From assembly GCA_016717725.1 (NCBI GenBank), contig JADKFA010000018.1, positions 1 through 64,000 on the forward strand: a stretch of DNA of 64,000 bases. The letters run 5' to 3'. Under the pieces are notes generated by a model. That model was not told where the DNA came from, made no database searches, and saw nothing but the letters and a program-made list of their open reading frames with translations. Each line of letters starts with the position of its first letter. Positions within the stretch are counted from its first letter, which is position 1. The position numbers and the translations under genes were made by a program. The stretch comes from Bacteroidota bacterium. GTDB lineage: Bacteria > Bacteroidota > Bacteroidia > AKYH767-A > OLB10. Below, one piece after another: positions 27,238 to 35,701 of the stretch.

Positions 27238-27809
27238 TCGTCTATTCGGCTTACACGATTTGCACTTAGTTTGTATCGTTGCTTACTCTCCGGACAGGTA
27301 GCTAAACCATCTGCATCGAATTTCAATGTATGACCATATTCACTCATCCAACCAATTTGCTTTGCGGGATTACCTACCACCAATGCATAGTCGGGAACAT
27401 TTTTTGTTACAACCGCACCTGCACCAATAAAGGCAAATCGGCCAATGTCATGTCCACAAACAATAGTTGCGTTAGCCCCAATCGAGGCACCCTTCTTCAC
27501 AACGGTTTTTGAATATTGATCGCGACGATTTATGGCGCTGCGCGGATTATTTACATTCGTAAAAACCATACTTGGGCCTAAAAAAACATCGTCTTCGCAA
27601 GTGACACCTGTATAGATAGAAACATTGTTTTGAATTTTAACATTGTTACCAATAATCACCTCAGGAGAGATCACAACGTTTTGGCCAATATTACAATTTT
27701 CTCCAATGGTACACTTGGGCATAATATGACTAAAGTGCCAAACCTTGGTTCCTTTTCCTATGATACAACCTTCATCAATAACTGCAGAAGGGTGAGCGCT
27801 ATAATCCAT
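27234..27809 (-). CDS. Left-handed beta-helix N-acetyltransferase, WbpD/WlbB-like
   Basis: The 191-residue product consists largely of hexapeptide repeats (IGKGTKVWHFSHI, IGENCNIGQNVVI, IGNNVKIQNNVSI), with VFTNVNNPRSAINRRDQY, and GANATIVCGHDIGRFAFIGAGAVVTKNVP. This layout is typical of WbpD/WlbB, which acetylate the 3-amino group of a UDP-diamino uronic acid with acetyl-CoA. It overlaps the WbpB-like gene by 4 nt (ATGA). It starts the three-gene unit transcribed leftward; a long hairpin lies 60 nt upstream. Confidence 0.86.
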   Translation of the reverse strand: MDYSAHPSAVIDEGCIIGKGTKVWHFSHIMPKCTIGENCNIGQNVVISPEVIIGNNVKIQNNVSIYTGVTCEDDVFLGPSMVFTNVNNPRSAINRRDQYSKTVVKKGASIGANATIVCGHDIGRFAFIGAGAVVTKNVPDYALVVGNPAKQIGWMSEYGHTLKFDADGLATCPESKQRYKLSANRVSRIDE

Positions 27810-27869
27810 TTAATTTATTCGGTCTTGATAGAGTAAAGATGGTTGATGAATCTTTCTCCTGTAATGAAT

Positions 27870-27914
27870 AATTTCAATGTACTGATTAATTGGATTAATC
27901 AGTACATTGAAATT
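27870..27914. other. Perfect 21-bp inverted repeat with 3-nt loop
   Basis: The left arm 27870-27890 (starting aatttcaatg) and the right arm 27894-27914 (ending cattgaaatt) are exact reverse complements around tgg. It lies in the 135-nt gap between the UXS and WbpD-like genes, both minus strand. It has no terminal U-run on the minus strand beyond its AT-rich ends, so a simple intrinsic terminator is uncertain. An attenuator, processing site or operator is also possible. Confidence 0.9.
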
Positions 27915-27944
27915 GGAGTGTCTAAATCGGTTCGTACAACAGAA

Positions 27945-28922
27945 CTATGCGAATCGATGTTCTGTTTTATTTAATTCTTCGGCTGGTAAACTTTTGAAAT
28001 AGTCATAAGTGATTTTTAATCCCACTTCGCGACTAATTTTTGGTTCCCATCCTAGAATTTCTTGTGCTTTCGTTATATCTGGACGACGTTGTTTCGGATC
28101 GTCTTGTGGTAATGGATGTGTAATTAATTTTTGATTTGTTCCAGTGAGTTTGATAATCTCTTCACCGAATTCACGAATCGTAATCTCTTGTGGATTTCCG
28201 ATGTTTACCGGATAAGCATAGTCACTTAGTAACAATCTATAGATTCCTTCAATAAGATCATCTACGTAACAGAAAGATCGCGTTTGGGATCCATCTCCGA
28301 AAACCGTTAAGTCTTCACCACGTAATGCTTGACCAATGAACGCAGGTAATACACGTCCATCATTCAGTCGCATTCGAGGACCGTACGTATTAAATATACG
28401 AACGATTCGAGTTTCAACATTATGATAGGTATGGTAAGCCATGGTAATCGCTTCCTGAAAACGTTTTGCTTCGTCGTACACTCCACGCGGACCAATTGGA
28501 TTTACATTTCCCCAATAGTTTTCAGTTTGTGGATGTACGGTTGGATCGCCATACACTTCACTCGTAGAAGCCACTAAAATTCGAGCATTTTTAACCCGAG
28601 CAAATCCTAATAAATTATGAGTTCCAAGGGATCCAACTTTTAAGGTTTGGATTGGAATTTTTAAATAATCAATCGGACTTGCAGGAGAAGCAAAATGAAG
28701 GATGTAATCAATTTGTCCAGGAACATAAACAAATTTACTGACGTCATGGTGATAAAATTCAAACTCTTTTAATTTAAAAAGATGTTCTATATTTTTTAAA
28801 TCACCAGTGATGAGATTATCCATCCCAACCACATCATATCCTTCTTTAATAAATCGATCACATAAATGGGAGCCTAAGAATCCTGCTGCTCCAGTGATGA
28901 GAACCCTTTTTTTTGTTGACAT
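27945..28922 (-). CDS. UDP-glucuronate decarboxylase (UDP-xylose synthase)
   Basis: The enzyme converts UDP-glucuronate to UDP-xylose. The 325-residue product has GAAGFLGSHLCDRF, the UXS signature LHFASPASPIDY, STSEVYGDP, and GVYDEAKRFQEA with the catalytic Tyr/Lys, followed by IFNTYGPRMRLNDGRV. It lies 20 nt downstream of ugd, whose product makes UDP-glucuronate, so the two act in sequence. The UXS family is distinct from the bifunctional ArnA, as no formyltransferase domain is present. Confidence 0.92.
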   Translation of the reverse strand: MSTKKRVLITGAAGFLGSHLCDRFIKEGYDVVGMDNLITGDLKNIEHLFKLKEFEFYHHDVSKFVYVPGQIDYILHFASPASPIDYLKIPIQTLKVGSLGTHNLLGFARVKNARILVASTSEVYGDPTVHPQTENYWGNVNPIGPRGVYDEAKRFQEAITMAYHTYHNVETRIVRIFNTYGPRMRLNDGRVLPAFIGQALRGEDLTVFGDGSQTRSFCYVDDLIEGIYRLLLSDYAYPVNIGNPQEITIREFGEEIIKLTGTNQKLITHPLPQDDPKQRRPDITKAQEILGWEPKISREVGLKITYDYFKSLPAEELNKTEHRFA

Positions 28923-28942
28923 ACAAGTCGATATTTTTTTAT

Positions 28943-30274
28943 TTATGAAAATGCTGGAATCTGTGGAGAAACAGTTTCTCTTCCCATGCTATTGTAATAG
29001 AATCCTAATTCAGCCATTCTTTGTAAATCGTATAAATTACGACCATCAAAAATTACTTTATCTTTCATGGATTCTTTTAATTTGTCAAAATCAGGAGTGC
29101 GGAAGAGTGCCCACTCGGTTGCAATCAATAATGCATCGGCATCTTGAACTGCTTCATATGGATCATTTGCATAATGAATTACTTCTCCAATAGTACGTTT
29201 CACATTATCCATGGCTTCTGGATCAAAAGCACTAATGGAAGCTCCTGCAGCAATTAAATCACGAATGATGTATAATGCTGGTGCCTCACGAATATCATCC
29301 GTATCTGGTTTGAAAGCCAATCCCCAAACCGCGAATTTTTTTCCTGCTAAATTTCCACCAAAATGTTGTTTTAATTTCTCAACAAGAACAGTTTTTTGAA
29401 TTTCATTTACTTCCATCACTGATGAAAGAATTTTGAAGTCATATTTATAGTCTTGTGATGTACGATAAAGTGCTTGAACATCTTTTGGGAAGCAAGATCC
29501 ACCATAGCCAATTCCAGCAAAAAGGAAACGCTTTCCAATTCGAGAATCAGAACCAATACCAATACGAATGGCATCAACATTAGCACCCACTTTTTCGCAA
29601 AGGTTCGAAACCTCATTCATGAAAGTGATTTTGGTAGCTAAAAATGCATTGGCAGCGTACTTTGTTAATTCAGCAGAACGTTCATCCATAAAATAAATTG
29701 GATTTCCTTGACGTACAAAAGGAGCATATAAATCACTCATTACTTTTTTAGCCATTTCACTACGTGTTCCAATAACAACGCGGTCAGGCTTCATGAAATC
29801 ATCCACTGCATATCCTTCACGTAAGAATTCAGGATTAGAAATTACATCAAAGTGTACCGTACACGTTTTTGCAATCGCTTCACGCACTTTTTCTGCCGTC
29901 CCAACTGGAACTGTACTCTTATTAATGACAATTTTATAATCTCTTATTAAGCGACCTAATTGCGCTGATACACCCAGTACATAAGAAAGATCAGCTGATC
30001 CATCTTCACCTGGAGGTGTTGGAAGTGCTAAGAAAATAATAGTAGCATCTTTAACCGCTTCTTCCAAATTGGTAGTAAATTGTAGACGACCTTGTTTTAT
30101 GTTTCTTTCAAAAAGTACATCTAAATGTGGTTCGTAAATTGGGATGATGCTATTACGCATTTTTTCCACTTTGTTAGCATCAATATCGACGCAAGTAACA
30201 TGGTTTCCCATTTCTGCGAAACATGTTCCGGTAACTAATCCAACATATCCGGTACCAACTACTGCAATGTTCAT
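28943..30274 (-). CDS. ugd: UDP-glucose 6-dehydrogenase
   Basis: Ugd oxidises UDP-glucose to UDP-glucuronate. The 443-residue product has VVGTGYVGLVTGTCFAEMG, INKSTVPVGT, NPEFLREGYAVDDF, and GIGYGGSCFPKDVQAL with the catalytic Cys. Length and motifs match bacterial Ugd. It probably forms an operon with the UDP-xylose synthase gene downstream (20 nt gap). The start at 30274 follows a 59-nt gap after the aminotransferase gene. Confidence 0.95.
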   Translation of the reverse strand: MNIAVVGTGYVGLVTGTCFAEMGNHVTCVDIDANKVEKMRNSIIPIYEPHLDVLFERNIKQGRLQFTTNLEEAVKDATIIFLALPTPPGEDGSADLSYVLGVSAQLGRLIRDYKIVINKSTVPVGTAEKVREAIAKTCTVHFDVISNPEFLREGYAVDDFMKPDRVVIGTRSEMAKKVMSDLYAPFVRQGNPIYFMDERSAELTKYAANAFLATKITFMNEVSNLCEKVGANVDAIRIGIGSDSRIGKRFLFAGIGYGGSCFPKDVQALYRTSQDYKYDFKILSSVMEVNEIQKTVLVEKLKQHFGGNLAGKKFAVWGLAFKPDTDDIREAPALYIIRDLIAAGASISAFDPEAMDNVKRTIGEVIHYANDPYEAVQDADALLIATEWALFRTPDFDKLKESMKDKVIFDGRNLYDLQRMAELGFYYNSMGRETVSPQIPAFS

Positions 30275-30333
30275 ATTTTTTAGTTTTTTATTATTTACCT
30301 AGTTTATACTTGAAATACTAATAAATGTTACAA

Positions 30334-31473
30334 TTAGCGATTTACAAATTCTAAAACACTGGAAGTAATATGAGCTAGGTCTTCATTTGTTAATTCTGTA
30401 TGCATAGGTAAAGAAATTACATGTGCGCAAAGGTCTTCTGTAACCGGAAAATCGCCATGTTTATATCTTGGATCGGTGTATGCTTTTTGCAAATGCAATG
30501 GTATTGGGTAATAAATCATGGATGGAACTCCCTTGCTTTCTAAGTGCTCTCTTAAAGCTGTTCTGGAAACACCTCTAAGTACAAGCGTGTATTGATGAAA
30601 TACATGCGTTGAATGCTCTTGACGAGAAGGGATTTTTAATTTCGGATTTTTTCCAAAAGCCTGATCGTAATAGGCAGCAGCACGTTGACGAGCTTCGCAA
30701 TATTCGTCTAAATGACGAAGTTTGATTCTTAATATGGCGGCCTGTATGGTATCTAATCGACTGTTCACACCAATATCATCATGATGATACTGAACAAATT
30801 GTCCATGGTTGGCAATAATTCGAATGCGTTGGGCTAATTCATCGTTTTGTGTAAAAATAGCACCTCCATCACCCATACATCCTAGATTTTTTGATGGGAA
30901 GAAAGAGGTTGTTCCAATGGTTCCAATGGTTCCTGCTTTCATTGTGGTTCCGTTCGATAAAGTATATTCAGCACCTATGGCTTGTGCAGTATCTTCAATA
31001 ACATATAGATTACGAGCGTTGGCTATTTCCATCACACGTTGCATATTGCTACATTGTCCGAATAAATGTACGGGAACAATTGCCACCGTTTTTGGAGTGA
31101 TCGCTCTCTCAATAGCATCGCAATCTATCGAGAATGTGTCGGGATCAACATCAACCAATACAGGTTTGAGTTGAAGCAATGCAATTACTTCCGCAGTGGC
31201 TACGTAGGTAAAGCTAGCCGTAATAATTTCATCCCCAGGCTTAAAATTTAGGGCCATCATTGCAATTTGTAAAGCATCCGTTCCATTCGCACAAGGAATC
31301 ACATGTTTTACATCTAAATATTCTTCTAATTCCTTAGCAAAATGTTTAACATCTGGACCATTAATATATGCCGATGAAACCACTACATCGTGAATAGCAG
31401 TATCAATTTCATTTTGTATTTTTTTATATTGACTTACTAAGTCAACCATGGACATTTTTTTCATCGTTTCCAT
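30334..31473 (-). CDS. DegT/DnrJ/EryC1-type aminotransferase, WbpE/WlbC-like
   Basis: PLP-dependent sugar aminotransferase; in this context it would convert the 3-keto intermediate made by the WbpB-like enzyme into the 3-amino sugar. Motifs are ANGTDALQIAMMAL, VPVHLFGQCSNM, VIEDTAQAIGAEY, and TTSFFPSKNLGCMGDGG with the PLP-binding Lys. I start it at the ATG at 31473 (METMKK, 379 residues); a second ATG is at 31464. The frame is open to 31563, but a promoter-like TATCTTCG at 31531-31524 lies inside that extension. It is the first gene of the leftward sugar cluster. Confidence 0.87.
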   Translation of the reverse strand: METMKKMSMVDLVSQYKKIQNEIDTAIHDVVVSSAYINGPDVKHFAKELEEYLDVKHVIPCANGTDALQIAMMALNFKPGDEIITASFTYVATAEVIALLQLKPVLVDVDPDTFSIDCDAIERAITPKTVAIVPVHLFGQCSNMQRVMEIANARNLYVIEDTAQAIGAEYTLSNGTTMKAGTIGTIGTTSFFPSKNLGCMGDGGAIFTQNDELAQRIRIIANHGQFVQYHHDDIGVNSRLDTIQAAILRIKLRHLDEYCEARQRAAAYYDQAFGKNPKLKIPSRQEHSTHVFHQYTLVLRGVSRTALREHLESKGVPSMIYYPIPLHLQKAYTDPRYKHGDFPVTEDLCAHVISLPMHTELTNEDLAHITSSVLEFVNR

Positions 31474-31579
31474 TGTTTTTCGTTTTTGATGATTACCTAA
31501 ATAGATGTTTATGTTTCGGTCAGCGAAGATACTATTATTTGAAGTGAAATTAGGTATAGGCAATACTCTGTAAATTGTC

Positions 31580-31587
31580 TAAATTTG
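31580..31587 (+). promoter_or_regulatory. Candidate -7 box for the outer-membrane protein gene
   Basis: TAAATTTG matches TAnnTTTG and ends 6 nt before the ATG at 31594. It argues against the alternative TTG start at 31585, which would lie inside the box. Confidence 0.4.
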
Positions 31588-31593
31588 TTCGGT

Positions 31594-32364
31594 ATGTTGA
31601 AGAACCCCAAAAATGCGATTCTATTGTCTGTTTTTCTGTTGTTTTCAGCAATTAATCCACTATCAGCTCAAGTGAGCGTGAAAGACTCATCTATTTCTAT
31701 GGTGATGATTCGCCCTTCCTATGGATTGCAAATTCCTAGTGGAGATTTGGCTAAACGTTTCGGAATCAATCAGTCCGTTGGAATGGGGGTGACCTATAAA
31801 ACGACTAAAGGATGGATGTTTTCTGCAGAAGGTGCCTTCATTTTCGGAACTAAAATTAATGAACCGAATCTGTTTACGGGATTAACTACCTCTGAAGGGA
31901 CAATTATCGGTGCTGATGGATATTATGCCGATGTTCGCGTTTTCGAAAGAGGATATTATGCAACATTAGGCGTGGGAAGGTTGTTTCATGTAGCTAAACC
32001 CAACCCGAATTGTGGTTTGATTGTAGAAATGAGCATGGGTTTTATGCAACATAAAATATTAATTCAAGATAAAAAAAATGCTGTCCCCGCTCTTCAAGAG
32101 GATTATTTAAAAGGATATGATCGGTTGACGAATGGATTAGCTGTAAGGGAATTCGTTGGTTATTTATACGTTGGGAATCAGCGCCTTGTTAACTTTTTTG
32201 GTGGAGTGGAAGCGGTTCAAGGCTGGACCGCAAGCAGACGTGATTTCAATTTTGGATCTATGAACGCAAATAAGAAAGCAAGAATGGATTTATTATTCGG
32301 TGTTCGGGTTGGATGGATTATTCCTTTGTATAAAGAAGCTCCTGATAAATTTTATATTTATTAA
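31594..32364 (+). CDS. Probable outer-membrane beta-barrel protein
   Basis: The 256-residue product begins at ATG 31594 with a signal peptide ending near NPLSAQ. The mature part alternates amphipathic strands and short turns (VMIRPSYGLQIPSGD, MGVTYKTTKGWMFSAEGAF, GYYATLGVGRLFHV) and ends MDLLFGVRVGWIIPLYKEAPDKFYIY, an aromatic C-terminus as in many barrels. Its function is not known to me. It lies 137 nt upstream of waaA on the same strand, so it may take part in the cell envelope; the gap holds a 14-nt tandem repeat. Confidence 0.7.
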   Translation: MLKNPKNAILLSVFLLFSAINPLSAQVSVKDSSISMVMIRPSYGLQIPSGDLAKRFGINQSVGMGVTYKTTKGWMFSAEGAFIFGTKINEPNLFTGLTTSEGTIIGADGYYADVRVFERGYYATLGVGRLFHVAKPNPNCGLIVEMSMGFMQHKILIQDKKNAVPALQEDYLKGYDRLTNGLAVREFVGYLYVGNQRLVNFFGGVEAVQGWTASRRDFNFGSMNANKKARMDLLFGVRVGWIIPLYKEAPDKFYIY

Positions 32365-32444
32365 TCGAGATTTCTATTTGAATTTATATACGATATTCAC
32401 CAAATAAATTCGAAGGAGATCCAGACAAATATCATCTTGTTTCA

Positions 32445-32483
32445 CCCATTATTACTCTCCCATTAATACTCCCCCATTATTAG
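32445..32483. repeat. 14-nt tandem repeat, about 2.8 copies
   Basis: CCCATTATTACTCT, CCCATTAATACTCC and CCCATTATTAG follow each other directly, ending 18 nt before the waaA ATG. The unit number could vary and change the waaA leader; no further evidence. Confidence 0.75.
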
Positions 32484-32501
32484 CTATAAAATTCTCGAGA
32501 A

Positions 32502-33746
32502 ATGAAAGTGCTTTACTACTTATTGATTCAGTTATACGGATTATTAATTCGTATGGCCTCTTTATTTAGTAATAAAGCAAAGGAATGGGTTCATGGAAGA
32601 GTAGGTTGGAAGCAGAAATTAAAAGACGCCCTAAAGAATAATAGTAATCCAAGAATTTGGTTTCATTGCGCATCATTGGGTGAGTTTGAACAAGGCAGAC
32701 CCGTATTGGAACAATTGAGAAAAGATTTCCCGAATCATTTTATTCTCCTTTCGTTTTTTTCGCCATCAGGATACGAGGCAAAAAAGAATGAAACCATTGC
32801 CGACTATGTTTGTTATATGCCTTTGGATGGACCACGAACCAGTAAAGCTTTCATCAATATTTTAAATCCATCATTGGTGTTTTTTGTTAAATATGAGTTT
32901 TGGTTTTTTTATGGAAAGGAATTGTTTCGACGTAAAATTTCATTCTATTGTCTCTCTGCTATCTTTCGTCCCGGACAAATTTATTTTAAGCCATGGGGAA
33001 AGTTTTTTAAAAAAATATTAACGCGATACACACATTTGTTTGTCCAAGATCAATCTTCGTTGGAGTTGTTGTATCGAAATAGTATTCCTTCGGTAACAGT
33101 ATCGGGTGATACTCGCTTCGATCGAGTGTTGGAAATAAGTAGTCGGGAGGCATCCTTCCCATTGATTGAAAATTTTTGCAAGAATAAAGTCAGCTTCGTT
33201 GCAGGAAGTACATGGTCGGAGGACGAAAAAGTATTGGCCGCTTTTATGCAAGATCATCCAGAAGTTAAATTAGTTATTGCCCCACATGAAATAAGTGAAA
33301 CCAGAATTAGAAGTATAGAGAGTCGATTTAAAGGGATAACGAAACGCTACTCAACACTTGAAAAGGATGTGGATGCGAATTGTAATGTACTTATCATTGA
33401 TAGTATTGGAATGCTTTCACTTATTTATAGATACGGAAAGTACACTTATGTTGGTGGAGGATTTGGAAAAGGAGTACACAATATTTTAGAAGCCGCTGCG
33501 TATGGGAAACCCGTGTTTTTTGGTCCCCACCATTTGAAGTTTAAAGAAGCCAGAGATCTAAAGGCGATGGGCGGCGGGATAGGAATTAAGAATGGAAGTA
33601 ATTTGTCGTCTGCTTTTGAATTGTTAGAAAAAGAAGAATCAAATTATCAAGTGCTCAGTTCTAAAAATAGAAAATATATTGAAGACAGGAAAGATACAAC
33701 AGCTATTCTGATGAACTATTTGTCGATGAATTATATCAACAGGTAA
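32502..33746 (+). CDS. waaA: 3-deoxy-D-manno-octulosonic acid (Kdo) transferase
   Basis: WaaA (KdtA, GT30) adds Kdo to lipid A precursor at the inner face of the inner membrane. The 414-residue product has an N-terminal hydrophobic anchor (residues 2-22), the catalytic ASLGEFEQGRP with Glu61, the GSTWSEDEKVL segment and GGGFGKGVHNILEAAAYGKPV for the nucleotide-sugar site. Length is normal. It ends 14 nt from a convergent gene. It shows that the organism makes a Kdo-containing lipid A core. Confidence 0.93.
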   Translation: MKVLYYLLIQLYGLLIRMASLFSNKAKEWVHGRVGWKQKLKDALKNNSNPRIWFHCASLGEFEQGRPVLEQLRKDFPNHFILLSFFSPSGYEAKKNETIADYVCYMPLDGPRTSKAFINILNPSLVFFVKYEFWFFYGKELFRRKISFYCLSAIFRPGQIYFKPWGKFFKKILTRYTHLFVQDQSSLELLYRNSIPSVTVSGDTRFDRVLEISSREASFPLIENFCKNKVSFVAGSTWSEDEKVLAAFMQDHPEVKLVIAPHEISETRIRSIESRFKGITKRYSTLEKDVDANCNVLIIDSIGMLSLIYRYGKYTYVGGGFGKGVHNILEAAAYGKPVFFGPHHLKFKEARDLKAMGGGIGIKNGSNLSSAFELLEKEESNYQVLSSKNRKYIEDRKDTTAILMNYLSMNYINR

Positions 33747-33760
33747 TATTTCTATAAAAA

Positions 33761-34420
33761 TCAGTTACTTTTTATGTATTTATAATTACCTTTTATAACA
33801 GGATGATTTCCTTCGAGCCCCTCTTCATTTATAGATAAAGTAAAATCTCGAAAAAATATTTCAAATAAACTTTCATCGCTTTTAATTTGAAAATAATTAT
33901 GATTTTTTGTTGATGGAATACTCAAAAGATGATCAGGACAAAACTCAAAAATAATTTGGAGGCTATCGAAAGTCTCCCCATCTAATACCGCTTCACCTTC
34001 CTGATTACAATTGGTATAAACCGTATCGTTTTCTATGAACCCAACCGCAATAAAGTAAGAACTCAAACTCGGATTAATATCAATAATTTTAACTGTAGTT
34101 TGCTTTCCTTTTTTTCGCGATGAACTTACTATAGACAATGGATTTTTCTTTGTTGAGTCTGAATTCAACACGACCGTTTTTTTATTGTCAGCTGAAAGTT
34201 CTTCTTTCCAAGTTCCAATTCCAGTACGATCTAATGCTCCACTCGAAAAGAAGAATTCAAATGTAAAATCATTCTTTAAATTAATACCCGAGGCTACCTC
34301 TGGAATGGATTCTAAATAATATTCGCCGCAAACATCACAATCCCTCAATACTTGCGCAAAGGTTGTCGTGAATGAAGTACAGAAAAATGCAAAGAGAAAT
34401 AGAAATATTTTAGTTTTCAT
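33761..34420 (-). CDS. Secreted protein of unknown function, coupled to rodA
   Basis: The 219-residue product has a signal peptide ending near FTTTFAQ and a mature all-beta-looking part, with DVCGEYYLESIPEV and GIGTWKEELSAD near the start. The four cysteines (two in RDCDVCG, one in NCNQEG and one in EFCPDH) could form disulfides in the periplasm. I do not recognise the family. The start overlaps the rodA stop by 4 nt (ATGA), so it is the last gene of the cell-shape operon and probably translated with rodA. That placement hints at a periplasmic envelope role, without proof. Confidence 0.7.
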   Translation of the reverse strand: MKTKIFLFLFAFFCTSFTTTFAQVLRDCDVCGEYYLESIPEVASGINLKNDFTFEFFFSSGALDRTGIGTWKEELSADNKKTVVLNSDSTKKNPLSIVSSSRKKGKQTTVKIIDINPSLSSYFIAVGFIENDTVYTNCNQEGEAVLDGETFDSLQIIFEFCPDHLLSIPSTKNHNYFQIKSDESLFEIFFRDFTLSINEEGLEGNHPVIKGNYKYIKSN

Positions 34421-35679
34421 CGTAAGATGTACATTCGATAACTATCCAATTTTATCAATACAAATAACAATACAGTAAATCCCCAAAGTGATGATCCTCC
34501 ATAGCTAAAGAAGGGTAATGGAATTCCAATCACGGGAGCTAAACCTATTGCCATGCCTACGTTAATCATTAAATGGAAAAATAAAATGGAAGCTACACCA
34601 TAGGCATAAATTCGAGTATAGGTGGATCGTTGCCGTTCTGCAATAAATACAATTCGATACAGGAGTAAAGTGAATAGAATTAAAACAAATGCGGTTCCAA
34701 CAAAGCCCCATTCTTCGCCAACTGTACAAAAAATAAAATCGGTGCTTTGCTCAGGAACAAAATCGTATTTGGTTTGGGTGCCTTGTAAAAATCCTTTGCC
34801 AGTAAGTCCACCCGAACCAATGGCAATTAAACTTTGATTTACATTATAACCTGCTCCTTTTGGGTCACTTCTTTTCCCTAATAATACTTCGATACGTTCG
34901 CGTTGATGGGTTTGCAGTATTTCATTAAATGCATAATCCACACTAAATACAATTCCGGTACAAAGCGCTGTGATGATCAGAATTACAATGATGTTATTTC
35001 TTGTTTTGCGCATCAACAAATACGCAACAAATCCTAATCCACCAATAATGCCAATTAATATTTTGTTAGGAACCATTAAAGCAAGAATAAATAATACACC
35101 TGCTAAGAATCCAAAGATGAGTACGTTTTGTGATAAGCCTTCTCTATACAATACAAAGATGAATGCAATGAAAACTAAAGCGGAACCAGTATCATTTTGT
35201 AAGAGTACCAGCGCCATGGGAAAGAGTATGATGAGTCCAGCTGTGATTTTGGTTTTCATATCTTCCATTCGGATCCCTAATGCGCTCAGGTATTTTGCCA
35301 AGGCCATGTTGGTGGCAAACTTCGCAAACTCCGAAGGTTGTAGTTTGAAACTTCCAATTTCGATCCATGAACGCGCACCTTGTACATCCCGTGCAATCAC
35401 AAGTACAACCAGTAAGATCCCCATCGTGACGATGTAAATTGGAAAGGAGAAGGCTGCGTAAAACTTCCCATCAATAACTAAAATCGCTAAACCAATAACC
35501 AATGAGGTTCCAATCCACAACATTTGTCGCCCATAATTTTGGGTGAGATCGAAAATGTTTTTGTGCTCTTCATTGTAAACGGCTGCGTAAATATTTATCC
35601 ATCCAAGTAATACAAGTACCAAATAAAACACGACTAACACCCAGTCAATATTTTCGAATATGGAATTTTGTTTGCGCAT
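34417..35679 (-). CDS. rodA: Rod-shape peptidoglycan polymerase RodA
   Basis: RodA is the SEDS-family glycosyltransferase that polymerises lipid II during elongation with PBP2. The 420-residue product is a polytopic membrane protein (about ten hydrophobic segments) with QLQPSEFAKFA-type sequence (FKLQPSEFAKF), QNDTGSALVF, GGLTGKGFLQGTQTKYDFVPEQSTDFIF and GIPLPFFSYGGSS near the end. It lies 22 nt downstream of mrdA and overlaps the next gene by 4 nt, as part of the mre operon. Confidence 0.95.
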   Translation of the reverse strand: MRKQNSIFENIDWVLVVFYLVLVLLGWINIYAAVYNEEHKNIFDLTQNYGRQMLWIGTSLVIGLAILVIDGKFYAAFSFPIYIVTMGILLVVLVIARDVQGARSWIEIGSFKLQPSEFAKFATNMALAKYLSALGIRMEDMKTKITAGLIILFPMALVLLQNDTGSALVFIAFIFVLYREGLSQNVLIFGFLAGVLFILALMVPNKILIGIIGGLGFVAYLLMRKTRNNIIVILIITALCTGIVFSVDYAFNEILQTHQRERIEVLLGKRSDPKGAGYNVNQSLIAIGSGGLTGKGFLQGTQTKYDFVPEQSTDFIFCTVGEEWGFVGTAFVLILFTLLLYRIVFIAERQRSTYTRIYAYGVASILFFHLMINVGMAIGLAPVIGIPLPFFSYGGSSLWGFTVLLFVLIKLDSYRMYILR

Positions 35680-35701
35680 GAGTTTAGTTCAATCGAAAAT
35701 T

